Shown here piece after piece: positions 13,620 through 24,147 of a stretch of DNA of 64,000 nucleotides (its first letter is position 1; every line of letters starts with the position of its first letter). Source of the stretch: Cellulosimicrobium sp. CUA-896 (GTDB lineage: Bacteria; Actinomycetota; Actinomycetes; Actinomycetales; Cellulomonadaceae); the NCBI RefSeq assembly GCF_001942335.1, contig NZ_MKKH01000078.1, forward strand, positions 1 through 64,000, given 5' to 3'. Position numbers and translations under genes: made by a program. The notes beneath the pieces are model-generated. The model was not told the origin of the DNA and made no database searches. It was given only the letters and a program-made list of their open reading frames with translations.

Positions 13620-15301
13620 ATGGCCAGCACGAGCGGCAGGGACGGCGGGGCAGGTGCCGACGGGCACGACCGTCGCGAAGAGCTCGGGCGCGAGGCGGTG
13701 ACCGAGCCCGAGGCCGGCGCGCCGCCGATCGGCCCGGACGGGCCGGCTCGCGTCACGCCCGGTGCGGCCCGGGTCGCGGCCGAGGGCGAACGGCCCGACG
13801 ACGGGCCGGCGGCAGGCGTCATCGCGGGGGACCACGCGTTCTTCGGGCAGCCGCGGGGCTCGCCACGCTCTTCACCACGGAGCTGTGGGAGCGGTTCAGC
13901 TACTACGGGATGCGCGCCATCCTGCTGTTCTACCTCACCGACACGGTGGCGAACGGCGGGCTCGGGCTCGACGACACGACCGGGCTCGCGCTCGTGTCGA
14001 TCTACGGGACGAGCGTGTACCTCCTGTCCGTCGTCGGCGGGTGGCTGGCCGACCGGGTCATCGGCTCCCGCCGGTCGGTGCTGTACGGCGGGATCATCAT
14101 CGCCGCCGGGCACGTGAGCCTGACAGTCCCCGGTCTCGCGTTCTCGATGACCGGCATCGCCCTCGTCGCGCTCGGCACGGGGCTGCTCAAGCCCAACGTG
14201 TCCTCGATGGTCGGCGAGCTCTACGCGCGCGACGACCCGCGCCGCGACTCGGCGTTCTCGATCTTCTACATGGGCATCAACATCGGGTCGTTCATCGCCC
14301 CGTTCCTCGTCGGGGCGGCGCGCGCCTGGGGTGGCTACCACGCCGGGTTCGCCGTCGCGGCGGTCGGCATGGCGGTCGCACTCGTCTTCTTCGTCGCGGG
14401 GCGGCGCTACCTGGGTCAGGCGGGTGCCCACGTGCCGAACCCGGTCCGCCGGGAGGAGCGGGGAGCGATCACCCGCATCTTCCTCGCCATCGCCGGCGGC
14501 ATGGTCGTCGTCGGGCTGATCGCCGTCGTGGTCGCCGGCGGGTTCGGCATCGACACGTTCATCGACACGATGTCCTACCTCGCGTTCCTCGCCCCGATCG
14601 CCTACTTCGTCGTCATGTACCGCTCGCCCCGGGTCACCGACGCGGAGCGGCCCCGCGTGATCGCGTACATCCCGCTGTTCGTCGCGGCGATGCTGTTCTG
14701 GATGATCTTCGAGCAGGCGGCGACGACGCTGTCGGAGTTCGCGCGGGACCGCACGCAGCTGAGCATCGTCGGCGTGACGATCAGCCCGGAGTTCTTCCAG
14801 TCGATCAACCCGGCGGCGATCATCGTCCTCGCGCCGGTGTTCGCCTGGATCTGGATCAGGACGGGCGACCGTCCGTCGACCGCCAGCAAGTTCGCGCTCG
14901 GCCTCACCCTCGCGGCGGTCTCGTTCCTCGGCCTCGCGCTGGCGTCGGCGCTCGTGGGCGACGGGCGTGCGCCGGCCTGGGTGCTCGCCGGCGTCTACGT
15001 GGTGCAGACGCTCGGCGAGCTGTGCCTGTCGCCCGTCGGCCTCGCCGCGACGACGCTGCTCGCGCCGCGCGCGTTCCGCTCGCAAGCCATGGCGGTCTGG
15101 TTCCTCGCGCCGGCGGCCGGCCAGGCCATCACGGCGCAGCTCGTCCAGGTCACGGAGGACGTCTCCGACACGGCCTACTTCGGGGGCATCGGAGCGGTGA
15201 CGCTGCTGTTCGCCGTCGCCCTGTTCGCCCTCGCGCCCTGGGTCACGGCGCATATCCGCCGGGCCGACGAGCTCGAGGGGGCGCACACCGCGGGGTCCTG
15301 A
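13620..15301 (+). CDS. POT-family proton-dependent oligopeptide transporter, one 1-nt deletion in this sequence
   Basis: Proton-coupled di/tripeptide symporter of the POT/PTR (DtpT) group in the cytoplasmic membrane, about 560 aa when repaired. A ~75-residue charged N-terminal extension precedes the first helix. The diagnostic ELWERFSYYGMRAILLFYL motif (ExxERFxYYG) and the LLKPNVSSMVGELY and FSIFYMGINIGSFIAPFLVG signatures follow. About 12-14 transmembrane segments are visible to the end. The N-terminal frame (from ATG 13620) and the transport domain are joined by restoring one G near 13858 (GGGGG read GGGG). Followed by a hairpin at 15332. Upstream AAGCATCGAGAACATG could be read as a near-leaderless start. 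Confidence 0.87.
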
Positions 15302-15331
15302 CGTGACCGGGGCGACCACGAGGCGGACGGC

Positions 15332-15353
15332 GCCCGCCCCCGGCCGGGCGGGC
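15332..15353 (+). terminator. hairpin after the POT transporter
   Basis: GCCCGCCC (15332-15339) pairs with GGGCGGGC (15346-15353), about 30 nt past the stop. It abuts the likely -10 (TAGTGT, 15355-15360) of the following ilvD. Confidence 0.6.
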
Positions 15354-15418
15354 GTAGTGTGACCCGGCGGCCATGCCCGAGCGGCCGCAGGCGACCCGTC
15401 GAAGGAGCTGACCCCGTC

Positions 15419-17280
15419 ATGAGCCGTCCCCTGCGCTCCCGGACGTCCACCCACGGCCGCAACATGTCCGGTGCGCGAGCGCTGTGGCGCGCGACCGGCA
15501 TGGGCTCGGAGGACTTCGGCAAGCCGATCGTCGCGATCGCGAACTCGTACACGCAGTTCGTGCCCGGCCACGTCCACCTCAAGGACATGGGCGACCTCGT
15601 CGCGTCGGCGATCAAGGAGGCGGGCGGCGTCGCCAAGGAGTTCAACACGATCGCCGTCGACGACGGCATCGCGATGGGCCACGGCGGCATGCTGTACTCG
15701 CTGCCGAGCCGCGACCTCATCGCCGACTCGGTCGAGTACATGGTCAACGCGCACTGCGCCGACGCGCTCGTGTGCATCTCCAACTGCGACAAGATCACGC
15801 CCGGCATGCTCAACGCGGCACTGCGGCTCAACATCCCGGTGATCTTCGTGTCGGGCGGTCCCATGGAGGCCGGCAAGGCGGTCGTCGCGGACGGCGTCGC
15901 GAAGACCCACCTCAACCTCGTCAACGCCATCAACTACGCGGCCGACGACAACGTGTCCGACGCCGCGCTCGCGCAGGTCGAGGAGAACGCCTGCCCCACG
16001 TGCGGGTCGTGCTCGGGCATGTTCACCGCGAACTCGATGAACTGCCTCACCGAGCGCTCGGGCTCTCGCTGCCGGGCAACGGCTCGACGCTCGCCACGCA
16101 CTCGGCGCGCAAGGAGCTCTTCCTCGAGGCCGGCCGGACGATCGTCGACCTCGCGAAGCGCTACTACGACGACGAGGACGACACGGCCGCCCCGCGCTCC
16201 ATCGCGACGAAGGCCGCGTTCGCGAACGCCATGGCGCTCGACGTCGCGATGGGCGGCTCGACCAACACGGTGCTGCACGTCCTCGCGGCGGCCCAGGAGG
16301 GTGAGGTCGACTTCGACCTCACCGACATCGAGGACATCAGCCGCCGTGTGCCGTGCCTGTCGAAGGTCGCGCCGAACCACCCGGACTTCCACATGGAGGA
16401 CGTGCACCGCGCCGGCGGCATCCCCGCGCTCCTGGGCGAGCTCGACCGCGCGGGCCTGCTCGACCACGACGTGACGTCCGTCCACACGCCCACGCTGCGC
16501 GAGTGGCTCGACGACTGGGACGTCCGCGGCGGCAAGGCGACCGACCGCGCGGTCGAGCTGTTCCACGCCGCACCCGGCGGGGTGCGCACCACGCAGGCGT
16601 TCTCGACGTCCAACCGCTGGGAGTCGCTCGACACCGACGCCGCCGAGGGCTGCATCCGCGACCTCGAGCACGCCTACACCGTCGAGGGCGGCCTCGCCGT
16701 GCTGCGCGGCAACCTCGCCGAGGACGGCGCCGTGTTCAAGACCGCGGGCGTGGACCCCGACGTCTTCCACTTCGTCGGCACGGCGCTCGTCTGCGAGTCG
16801 CAGGACGAGGCCGTCGAGAAGATCCTCACCAAGCAGGTCCAGCCGGGGCACGTCGTCGTCGTGCGGTACGAGGGCCCCGCCGGCGGGCCGGGCATGCAGG
16901 AGATGCTCTACCCGACGTCGTTCATCAAGGGCCGCGGCCTGGGCAAGGTCACCGCGCTCATCACCGACGGCCGGTTCTCCGGCGGGTCGTCCGGCATCTC
17001 CGTCGGCCACGTCTCGCCCGAGGCGGCCGCCGGGGGAGTGATCGGGCTCGTCGAGGACGGCGACGAGATCGAGATCGACGTCGACACGCGCCTCATCCGG
17101 CTCAACGTCCCCGACGACGTGCTCGCGGAGCGCCGCGCCAAGATGGAGGCGCGCGAGAACCCGTGGCAGCCCGTCGACCGCGACCGGTACGTGTCCCCGG
17201 CGCTGCAGGCGTACGCCGCGATGGCGACGTCGGCGGACCGTGGGGCCGTGCGGGACGTGTCGCTCATCCGGCGGCGCTGA
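15419..17280 (+). CDS. ilvD: dihydroxy-acid dehydratase, long (E. coli-like) form; one 1-nt deletion in this sequence
   Basis: Iron-sulfur dehydratase converting 2,3-dihydroxy-isovalerate and -methylvalerate to the 2-keto acids of valine/leucine and isoleucine synthesis; about 620 aa when repaired. It starts [20 protein letters not shown]. Cluster/active-site blocks are [11 protein letters not shown] (about 120-130) and [19 protein letters not shown] (about 192-210). The VPGH segment replaces the Cys-containing TPCN of the second ilvD at 17513. The frame breaks near 16054, where GAGGCGCTC is read GAGCGCTC; restoring G rejoins [14 protein letters not shown]. The Shine-Dalgarno GAAGGAG and a -10 TAGTGT (15355-15360) precede ATG 15419. 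Covarying element A follows the stop. Confidence 0.93.
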
Positions 17281-17313
17281 CGCGGGTCCGCCTTTCAGCG
17301 CCGGTCCGCGGGC

Positions 17314-17406
17314 CAGGGGGCGGGACGTGCCGGGTCGACCATCCGCGCCCTCGTTCCTCGGGCGCTCCCGCCAGACCCGCCACGACCCGGCACGTCCCGC
17401 CCCCTG
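17314..17406. repeat. covarying Y-shaped intergenic element, copy A
   Basis: Perfect 24-bp inverted repeat (17314-17337 with 17383-17406) closing a 45-nt region. Inside is a 6-bp hairpin GCGCCC/GGGCGC (17345-17350, 17360-17365) with loop TCGTTCCTC. Flanking unpaired segments are ACCATCC on the 5' side and TCCCGCCAGACCCGCCA on the 3' side. The same unpaired motifs, but different stem sequences, recur at 28186 and 34092. It lies 33 nt after the first ilvD and about 100 nt before the second. The minus strand reads purine-rich in the unpaired parts (GGCGGGA, GAGGAACGA, GGATGGT). Function unknown; a terminator, small RNA or REP-like element are possibilities. Confidence 0.85.
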
Positions 17407-17500
17407 TCCCGCTCGCCCGTCGTCGCGCCGACGTCCGTCCTCGTGCCCGACGGCGGCCGTCGCCTCACGTGGTCCCCTCGCCGTGCGGCGGCTCCGTTCC

Positions 17501-17506
17501 TAGAGT
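17501..17506 (+). promoter_or_regulatory. -10 hexamer for leaderless second ilvD
   Basis: TAGAGT is followed by 6 nt and the ATG at 17513; no Shine-Dalgarno is present. Confidence 0.55.
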
Positions 17507-17512
17507 GTGGGC

Positions 17513-19231
17513 ATGACGGACGAGCTCACGCGCACCGATGCCGGACCCGACCTCAAGCCCCGTTCCCGCCAGGTCACCGACGGCCTGGAGGCGACGGCGT
17601 CGCGCGGGATGCTGCGCGCCGTCGGGATGGGGGACGAGGACTTCGCCAAGCCGCAGATCGGCATCGCGAGCTCGTGGAACGAGATCACGCCGTGCAACCT
17701 CTCGCTCGACCGGCTCGCGCAGGGCGCGAAGGAGGGTGTGCACGCGGGCGGCGGATACCCGCTGCAGTTCGGCACGATCTCCGTCTCCGACGGCATCTCC
17801 ATGGGGCACGAGGGGATGCACTTCTCGCTCGTCAGCCGTGACGTCATCGCGGACTCGGTCGAGACGGTGGTGCAGGCCGAGCGCCTCGACGGGACGGTCC
17901 TGCTCGCGGGCTGCGACAAGTCGCTGCCGGGCATGCTCATGGCGGCCGCGCGGCTCGACCTCGCGAGCGTGTTCCTCTACGCCGGCTCGATCATGCCGGG
18001 CTGGGTCAAGCTGTCCGACGGCACGGAGAAGGACGTCACGCTCATCGACGCGTTCGAGGCGGTCGGTGCGTGCTCGCGCGGCCTCATGAGCCGCGAGGAC
18101 GTCGACCGGATCGAGCGGGCGATCTGCCCCGGCGAGGGCGCGTGCGGCGGCATGTACACGGCGAACACCATGGCGTCGGTCGCCGAGGCGATGGGGATGT
18201 CGCTGCCCGGGTCGGCCGCGCCGCCGTCGGCCGACCGGCGCCGGGACGCGTTCGCGCACCGGTCGGGAGAGGCGGTCGTCGAGCTGCTGCGCCGCGGCAT
18301 CACCGCGCGCGACATCATGACGAAGGAGGCCTTCGAGAACGCGATCGCCGTCGTCATGGCGTTCGGCGGGTCGACCAACGCCGTGCTGCACCTCCTCGCC
18401 ATCGCGCACGAGGCGGAGGTCGAGCTCACGCTCGCGGACTTCGACCGCGTCGCGAGCCGCGTGCCCCACCTGGGCGACCTCAAGCCGTTCGGCCGGTACG
18501 TCATGAACGACGTCGACCGCATCGGGGGAGTGCCCGTCGTCATGAAGGCGCTGCTCGACGCCGGTCTCCTGCACGGCGACGCGCTCACCGTGACGGGCCG
18601 CACGGTGGCCGAGAACCTCGCCGACATCAACCCCCCGGACCCGGACGGCAAGATCCTGCGCGCGCTCGACCGGCCGATCCACCCCACCGGGGGCATCACC
18701 ATCCTGCACGGGTCGCTCGCGCCCGAGGGCGCGGTCGTGAAGTCGGCCGGGTTCGACACCGACGTGTTCGAGGGCACGGCGCGCGTGTTCGAGCGCGAGC
18801 GCGCCGCGCTCGACGCCCTGGAGGACGGCACGATCACCGACGGCGACGTCGTCGTCATCCGGTACGAGGGACCCAAGGGCGGGCCGGGCATGCGCGAGAT
18901 GCTCGCCATCACCGGCGCCATCAAGGGCGCCGGGCTCGGCAAGAGCGTGCTGCTGCTCACCGACGGGCGGTTCTCCGGCGGGACGACGGGCCTGTGCGTC
19001 GGGCACGTCGCCCCGGAGGCGGTGGACGGCGGGCCGGTCGCGTTCGTGCGCGACGGCGACCGCATCCGGCTCGACGTCGCGCGCAAGACGCTCGACCTGC
19101 TCGTCGACGACGACGTGCTCGCGGCGCGGCGCGAGGGCTGGGCGCCGCTGCCGCCCACGTTCACGCGCGGCGTGCTCGCCAAGTACGCGAAGCTCGTCCA
19201 GTCGGCGTCGCGGGGGGCGATCCTCGCGTGA
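17513..19231 (+). CDS. ilvD: dihydroxy-acid dehydratase, second, shorter form
   Basis: Second IlvD (572 aa), intact, only distantly similar to its neighbour. It carries three conserved cysteines of the [2Fe-2S] type: EITPCNLSL (about 61-69), [11 protein letters not shown] (about 128-138) and [16 protein letters not shown] (about 204-219). The C-terminal [12 protein letters not shown] and [21 protein letters not shown] blocks are also present. The reaction is the same as for the upstream ilvD; some members of the wider IlvD/EDD family act on sugar acids, but the TPCN cysteine and nearby BCAA genes favour the amino-acid role. Leaderless start at ATG 17513 inferred from TAGAGT 6 nt upstream. Confidence 0.92.
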   Translation: MTDELTRTDAGPDLKPRSRQVTDGLEATASRGMLRAVGMGDEDFAKPQIGIASSWNEITPCNLSLDRLAQGAKEGVHAGGGYPLQFGTISVSDGISMGHEGMHFSLVSRDVIADSVETVVQAERLDGTVLLAGCDKSLPGMLMAAARLDLASVFLYAGSIMPGWVKLSDGTEKDVTLIDAFEAVGACSRGLMSREDVDRIERAICPGEGACGGMYTANTMASVAEAMGMSLPGSAAPPSADRRRDAFAHRSGEAVVELLRRGITARDIMTKEAFENAIAVVMAFGGSTNAVLHLLAIAHEAEVELTLADFDRVASRVPHLGDLKPFGRYVMNDVDRIGGVPVVMKALLDAGLLHGDALTVTGRTVAENLADINPPDPDGKILRALDRPIHPTGGITILHGSLAPEGAVVKSAGFDTDVFEGTARVFERERAALDALEDGTITDGDVVVIRYEGPKGGPGMREMLAITGAIKGAGLGKSVLLLTDGRFSGGTTGLCVGHVAPEAVDGGPVAFVRDGDRIRLDVARKTLDLLVDDDVLAARREGWAPLPPTFTRGVLAKYAKLVQSASRGAILA

Positions 19232-19367
19232 CAGCCGGTCCCGGACGGCGCCCCACGGGACCCGAGCGGCGGCAGGGCGCGCGCCGGGCGTGACGACTGG
19301 CTAGCGTGGGCCTGAGCCCGGCGGAGCCGTCCGGCTCGCCCGACGTCGCGACCGACGAGGAGAGGCC

Positions 19368-20035
19368 ATGGCCGACGACCGGATCACCGCGCGCGAGTTC
19401 CACGACAGCGACGGCGTGGAGGACTGGCGCGTCCTCCTCGCGACGGCGCAGACCCTGTACCGCACCGGGTCCTTCACGGCGGGCGTCGAGCTGGTCGACG
19501 CGATCGGCGAGCTCGCCGACGCCGCGGACCACCACCCGGACGTCGACCTGCGGTACGCGACGGTGACGGTCCGGCTCACGTCCCACGACGTCGGGGGGCT
19601 CAGCGTCGTGACGTCGCCCTGGCGCGCGAGATCGCCGACGCCGCGCGCGAGCTCGACCTCGTGGCCGACCCGAGCGCGGTCCAGGAGCTCGAGATCGCGG
19701 TCGACGCGCTCGTCGGGCCGGCGGTCCAGCCGTTCTGGCGCGCCGTGCTCGGCTACGCGGAGCAGGCGCCCGACGGCTCGGCCGCCGTCCCGCTCGCGGA
19801 CCCGACGGGGCACGCCCCGGCGTTCTGGTTCCAGCAGATGGACGCACCGCGCGAGCAGCGCAACCGCATCCACGTGGACGTGACCGTCCCGCACGACGTC
19901 GCGGAGGCGCGGGTGACCGCCGCGATCGCGGCCGGAGGGCACCTGGTGTCCGACGGGCGTGCGCCCGCGTTCTGGGTGCTCGCCGACCCGGAGGGCAACG
20001 AGGCGTGCGTGTGCACGTGGCAGGCCCGTGACTGA
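19368..20035 (+). CDS. pterin-4a-carbinolamine dehydratase fused to a VOC (glyoxalase-like) domain; one 1-nt deletion in this sequence
   Basis: About 222 aa when repaired. Residues ~1-90 are a pterin-4a-carbinolamine dehydratase (4a-hydroxytetrahydrobiopterin dehydratase) domain with the active-site HHPDVDLRYATVTVRLTSHD segment (about 54-73). Residues ~105-222 are a VOC/glyoxalase-like domain (FWRAVLGYAE at its start, RIHVDVTVPHD, FWVLADPEGNEACVC at the end). The two parts are in different frames, joined by one missing base near 19607 (GTCCGTG read GTCGTG). Such fusions occur in other actinobacteria. Biological role unknown, since no aromatic amino-acid hydroxylase is in the window. GAGGAGAGG precedes ATG 19368. 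Confidence 0.82.
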
Positions 20036-20059
20036 CGTACCCGAGACGAGAGGCGAACG

Positions 20060-21907
20060 GTGACCGCTCTGCACGGACCGGACGACGACGCACCCCGCGG
20101 CGGCTGGCCCGCCGGTGACGACCCGGCGGCCGCGCCCTGGTGGACGCGGGCCGTCGTCTACCAGATCTACCCCCGCTCGTTCCGGGACTCCGACGGCGAC
20201 GGCGTCGGCGACCTCCCCGGCATCCTGCGCCGGCTCGACCACCTCGCCGACCTCGGCGTCGACGTCGTGTGGCTCTCGCCCGTGTACACCTCGCCCCAGG
20301 CCGACAACGGGTACGACATCAGCGACTACCAGGACGTCGACCCGCTGTTCGGCACGCTCGCCGACGTCGACGCGCTGATCGCGGGGCTGCACGAGCGCGG
20401 CATGAAGCTCGTCATGGACCTCGTCGTCAACCACACGAGCGACGAGCACCCGTGGTTCGTCAACAGCAGAGCCGGCCGGGCGTCGGACCGGCGCGACTGG
20501 TACTGGTGGCGGCCCGCGCGCCCCGGGATGGAGCCGGGCACCCCGGGCGCCGAGCCGACCAACTGGCGCTCGTTCTTCGGCGGCAGCGCGTGGGCGTTCG
20601 ACGAGGCGAGCGGCGAGTACTACCTGCACCTGTTCGACACGAAGCAGCCCGACCTCAACTGGGAGAACCCGGACGTGCGCCGCGCGGTGCACGCCATGAT
20701 GCGGTGGTGGCTCGACCGCGGCGTCGACGGCTTCCGCATGGACGTCATCAACCTGATCTCCAAGACGATCGCGCCCGACGGCTCCCTGCCCGACGGCGAG
20801 GTGCACTACGGCGTGCTCGGCGACGGCAGCCCGTACTACACCGACGGGCCACGCGTGCACGAGTACCTCGCCGAGATGCACCGCGAGGTCTTCGCGCCCT
20901 ACCTCGCGCAGGGGCGCGAGATCCTCACGGTCGGCGAGACGCCCGGCGTGACGGTCGAGCACGGCCGCCGCTACACCGACCCCGCGCGCCGCGAGGTCGA
21001 CATGGTGTTCCAGTTCGAGCACATGGGCGTCGACCACGGCGCCTCGAAGTGGGACCCGGTGCCGATGCGGCTCACCGACCTCAAGGCGACGTTCGGCCGC
21101 TGGCAGGCGGGCCTCGCCGAGGCAGGCTGGAACTCGCTGTACTGGGACAACCACGACCAGCCGCGCGTCGTCTCCCGGTTCGGCGACGACTCGCCGGAGC
21201 ACCGCGTGGCGTCCGCGAAGGCGCTCGCGCTCCTGCTGCACCTGCACCGCGGCACGCCGTACGTCTACCAGGGCGAGGAGCTCGGGATGACGAACGCGCA
21301 CTTCACGCGCATCGAGCAGTACCAGGACGTCGAGTCGCTCGGTCACTACGCCGAGATGGTCGAGCACGGCGTCGCCACGCCCGAGCAGATGCTCGCGGCG
21401 CTCGCGGCGATGGGCCGGGACAACGCGCGCACGCCGGTCCAGTGGGACGCGAGCGAGCACGCCGGCTTCACGTCGGGGACGCCCTGGCTCGAGGTCAACC
21501 CGAACCACGGGGAGGTCAACGCCGAGGCGGCGTGGGCCGACGAGGACTCGGTCCTGCACTTCTACCGCCGCCTGCACGCGCTGCGGCACGACGTCCCCGT
21601 CGTCGCGCTCGGCGACTTCCGCATGCTGCTGCCGGACCACGAGCAGGTCTACGCGTTCACGCGGGCGCTCGACGTGCCGTCGGGCGGCGGGGGAGAGCGG
21701 GAGCGCGACGAGCTCCTCGTGCTGGTCAACGTGGGCGGGACGCCGCAGGACGTCCCGGCGGCGGTCCTCGACGGGTGGGGCGGGGCGTCCGTCCTGCTGG
21801 CCACGCACCCCGGGCCCGACGGCGCGGACCGACCGGGCGTCGTCGGGCACCTCGCGCCGTGGGAGGGCCTGGTGCTGCGCCGCCGGCCGACGCTCCCGCC
21901 CCGGTAG
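20060..21907 (+). CDS. GH13 alpha-glucosidase (oligo-1,6-glucosidase / maltase type)
   Basis: 615-aa cytoplasmic glycoside hydrolase that releases glucose from alpha-glucosidic oligosaccharides. The (beta/alpha)8 barrel begins WWTRAVVYQIYPRSFRDSDG. The GH13 conserved regions are VMDLVVNHTSDEHPWF (region I), DGFRMDVINL (region II, nucleophile Asp), ILTVGETPGV (region III, general acid Glu) and WDNHDQPR (region IV, transition-state Asp). QADNGYDISDYQDVDPLFG is typical of the GH13 alpha-glucosidase/sucrose isomerase subgroup. No signal peptide. GTG 20060, 24 nt after the previous gene, with GAGAGG upstream. The precise linkage preference is uncertain. Confidence 0.9.
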   Translation: MTALHGPDDDAPRGGWPAGDDPAAAPWWTRAVVYQIYPRSFRDSDGDGVGDLPGILRRLDHLADLGVDVVWLSPVYTSPQADNGYDISDYQDVDPLFGTLADVDALIAGLHERGMKLVMDLVVNHTSDEHPWFVNSRAGRASDRRDWYWWRPARPGMEPGTPGAEPTNWRSFFGGSAWAFDEASGEYYLHLFDTKQPDLNWENPDVRRAVHAMMRWWLDRGVDGFRMDVINLISKTIAPDGSLPDGEVHYGVLGDGSPYYTDGPRVHEYLAEMHREVFAPYLAQGREILTVGETPGVTVEHGRRYTDPARREVDMVFQFEHMGVDHGASKWDPVPMRLTDLKATFGRWQAGLAEAGWNSLYWDNHDQPRVVSRFGDDSPEHRVASAKALALLLHLHRGTPYVYQGEELGMTNAHFTRIEQYQDVESLGHYAEMVEHGVATPEQMLAALAAMGRDNARTPVQWDASEHAGFTSGTPWLEVNPNHGEVNAEAAWADEDSVLHFYRRLHALRHDVPVVALGDFRMLLPDHEQVYAFTRALDVPSGGGGERERDELLVLVNVGGTPQDVPAAVLDGWGGASVLLATHPGPDGADRPGVVGHLAPWEGLVLRRRPTLPPR

Positions 21908-22046
21908 GGGATCGTCTCGGTGGGAAGAAGGTCACGCGGACGTCGAGGGTGGTTCCGCGAACCCCCAAGCATGCCCTAGTCTCCTCCCAGCCCGGCGACG
22001 CCGCCGGCACGGGGCCGCGACGTCGGTCGCAGAGGGGAGCGCACGG

Positions 22047-23021
22047 GTGCACAGCACGACGGAGGTGCCCGCGATCGAGACGCGGGCGCTGCGCAAGACG
22101 TACCGGAGCCGCCGGGGGAGGGCCGTCGGGGTCGAGGGCCTCGACCTGGTCGTCCCGGTGGGTGGGGTCCACGGCTTCCTCGGGCCGAACGGGTCCGGCA
22201 AGACCACGACGATCCGGATGCTGCTCGGGCTCGTCCGCGCGGACTCGGGTTCCGCGCGCGTCTTCGGCCACGAGGTGCCCCGGCACCTGCCCGACGTCGT
22301 CGGGCGCGTCGGGGCGATCGTCGAGTCCCCGAAGTTCTTCCCCGCGTTCAGCGCGCGCAAGAACCTGGACCTGCTCGCCGTCGCCATCGGCGCGCCCGGC
22401 GGACGCGTGGGCGAGGTGCTCGAGGAGGTGGGGCTCGCCGCCCGGGCGCGCGACCGCTACCGCGGCTACTCGCTCGGCATGAAGCAGCGGCTCGCGATCG
22501 CCGCGACGCTCCTCAAGGATCCGGACCTGCTCATCTTCGACGAGCCGACGAACGGGCTCGATCCCGCCGGGATCCGCGAGATCCGCGACACCATGCGGGG
22601 CCTCGCCGACCGCGGCAGAACCGTGCTCGTGAGCAGCCACATCCTCGCCGAGGTGGAGCAGGTGGCCGACACGGTGTCGATCATCGCGCGCGGACGCCTC
22701 ATCGCGAGCGGCCGCGTGGACGACCTCATCGGTGCGGGCGGCCGCTCGGTCCGTGTGGGCGTGCCCGACCAGGAGCGGGCCGCGGCCGTGCTCGCCGCCG
22801 CCGGCCACGGCGTGCGGCGCGACGGCCGGCACCTGCTCGTCGACGGCGTCGCCGAGCCGGCGCGCATCACCCGTGCGCTCGCCGCGCACGACCTCTGGGT
22901 CGACGAGCTCGTGCCCGTCCAGGCGGGGCTCGAGTCCGTGTTCCTCGAGCTCACCGCCAAGGACGCCGCCGCCGGGTCGCGCCACGATCGCCGGCAGCGG
23001 CCCGAGGAGGTGACGGCATGA
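22047..23021 (+). CDS. ABC transporter ATP-binding protein (BcrA/multidrug export type)
   Basis: 324-aa ATPase of an ABC-2 type exporter. Walker A GPNGSGKTT (about 49-57), signature YSLGMKQRLAIA (about 146-157), Walker B LLIFDEPTNGLDP (about 166-178) and the switch histidine in VLVSSHILAE (about 200-209) are present, with the ~80-residue C-terminal extension usual in this group. GTG 22047. A -10-like TAGTCT lies at 21977-21982. It overlaps the permease gene by ATGA, so the two form one unit. Substrate unknown; no lantibiotic or sensor genes are adjacent. Confidence 0.88.
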   Translation: MHSTTEVPAIETRALRKTYRSRRGRAVGVEGLDLVVPVGGVHGFLGPNGSGKTTTIRMLLGLVRADSGSARVFGHEVPRHLPDVVGRVGAIVESPKFFPAFSARKNLDLLAVAIGAPGGRVGEVLEEVGLAARARDRYRGYSLGMKQRLAIAATLLKDPDLLIFDEPTNGLDPAGIREIRDTMRGLADRGRTVLVSSHILAEVEQVADTVSIIARGRLIASGRVDDLIGAGGRSVRVGVPDQERAAAVLAAAGHGVRRDGRHLLVDGVAEPARITRALAAHDLWVDELVPVQAGLESVFLELTAKDAAAGSRHDRRQRPEEVTA

Positions 23022-24027
23022 GCCGCCTCCTGCGGGCCGAGCTGCGCCGGCTGCGCGCGCGGCGGCTGGTGCGCTGGGCCGCGCCCGTGACGGTCGCCGT
23101 CGCCCTGCTGACCGTCGTGGTCGCGTACGTGTCGAGCCAGCCCGTCTCCGACGCGAGATGGCGGACGCGCGGGTGTTCTACGAGCAGCAGCTCGCGGACT
23201 GGGAGGAGCACGGCGACGAGTACGTCGTGCAGTGCGAGGCGGACGAGGCGGCGGCGCAGGACGCCGAGCCCGGCGCCGACTTCGGGTGCGACCAGATGGG
23301 GGCGCCGCAGCTGGAGCACTTCGTCACGCCCACCCCGACGTTCGTCGGCGACGAGCAGGCGTGGCCCGCCCCCGGCATGACCACCGTGGCGCAGCTCGCC
23401 CCGCTGCTGACGTTGTTCGCGGTCCTCGTCGGCGTCTCGTTCCTCACGGCCGAGATCTCGACCGGGGCGCTCGGCCTGTGGCTCACGTTCGAGCCGCGAC
23501 GGCAGCGCGTCTACTGGTCCAAGGCGCTCGCCGCGACCCTCGGCGTGCTGCCAGTCGTCGTGCTCGCGTACGTCGTGATGGCGGGCGGGGCGTACGGCGC
23601 CTACGCCCTCAACGGGCGCCTCGGCGACTTCTCGCCCGCCACCTGGGGAGAGCTCGCCGCGATCGGCGGCCGGGTCGCGGTCGCCGCCGCCCTGGTCGCC
23701 GCGACCGGGGCCGCGCTCGGCGCGCTGCTCAAGCACGCCGCGGCGGCGCTCGGCCTCGCGGTGGGGTGGTTCGTGGTCGTCGAGAGCGTCGTCGCGGCAT
23801 GGGCGCCCGAGGCGCAGCGGTGGCTCGTGCGGACGAACCTCGCGGCGTGGACCGAGGGCGGGACGACGTACTGGGTGAACGAGTGCACGACCGACGCCAC
23901 GGGCACCCTGTGCGAGAGCGTCGAGCACGCCGTCTCGCAGGCCCAGGGCGGCCTGCTCCTGCTCGGGCTCGCGGCGGTGCTCTCGCTCCTCGCCGTCCTG
24001 GTCTTCCGTCGACGGGACGTGGCCTGA
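23018..24027 (+). CDS. ABC-2 type membrane permease; one 1-nt deletion in this sequence
   Basis: Membrane partner of the preceding ATPase, about 336 aa when repaired. The N-terminus MSRLLRAELRRLRARRLVRW leads into a first helix (VTVAVALLTVVVAYV). Restoring one G near 23154 (GCGGAG read GCGAG) continues into an extracytoplasmic acidic segment (~50-120). About five further helices follow (LLTLFAVLVGVSFLTAEI; VLPVVVLAYVVMAGGAY; VAAALVAATGAALGALL; LALVGWF-type; LLLLGLAAVLSLLAVLVF). This is the topology of BcrB/YhgE-like permeases. The start overlaps the ATPase stop. The transported substrate cannot be inferred. Confidence 0.8.
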
Positions 24028-24110
24028 GCCGGCGCGGACGCCGTCCGGCACGACGGCTGCGAGGCAGCCGCGGGGCGCCGTCCCACCTCGTGAGACGGGC
24101 GCCTCGGTAC

Positions 24111-24139
24111 GTGACATCGCCCGGGCATGCGCGTACAGT
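24111..24139 (+). promoter_or_regulatory. ilvB leader promoter
   Basis: -35 GTGACA (24111-24116), a 17-bp spacer and -10 TACAGT (24134-24139) make a good housekeeping-sigma promoter. The predicted start falls at about 24146-24148, next to the GTG of the leader peptide, so the leader is probably translated without a Shine-Dalgarno sequence. Confidence 0.7.
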
Positions 24140-24147
24140 CCCATGCC

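Noticed and set aside
15419-17280. ilvD (and 15 other split genes) as pseudogenes or programmed frameshifts
   Set aside because: No slippery heptamers or stimulatory structures were recognised. The breaks are all base losses, hit essential genes and are scattered, so sequence error is the better explanation.
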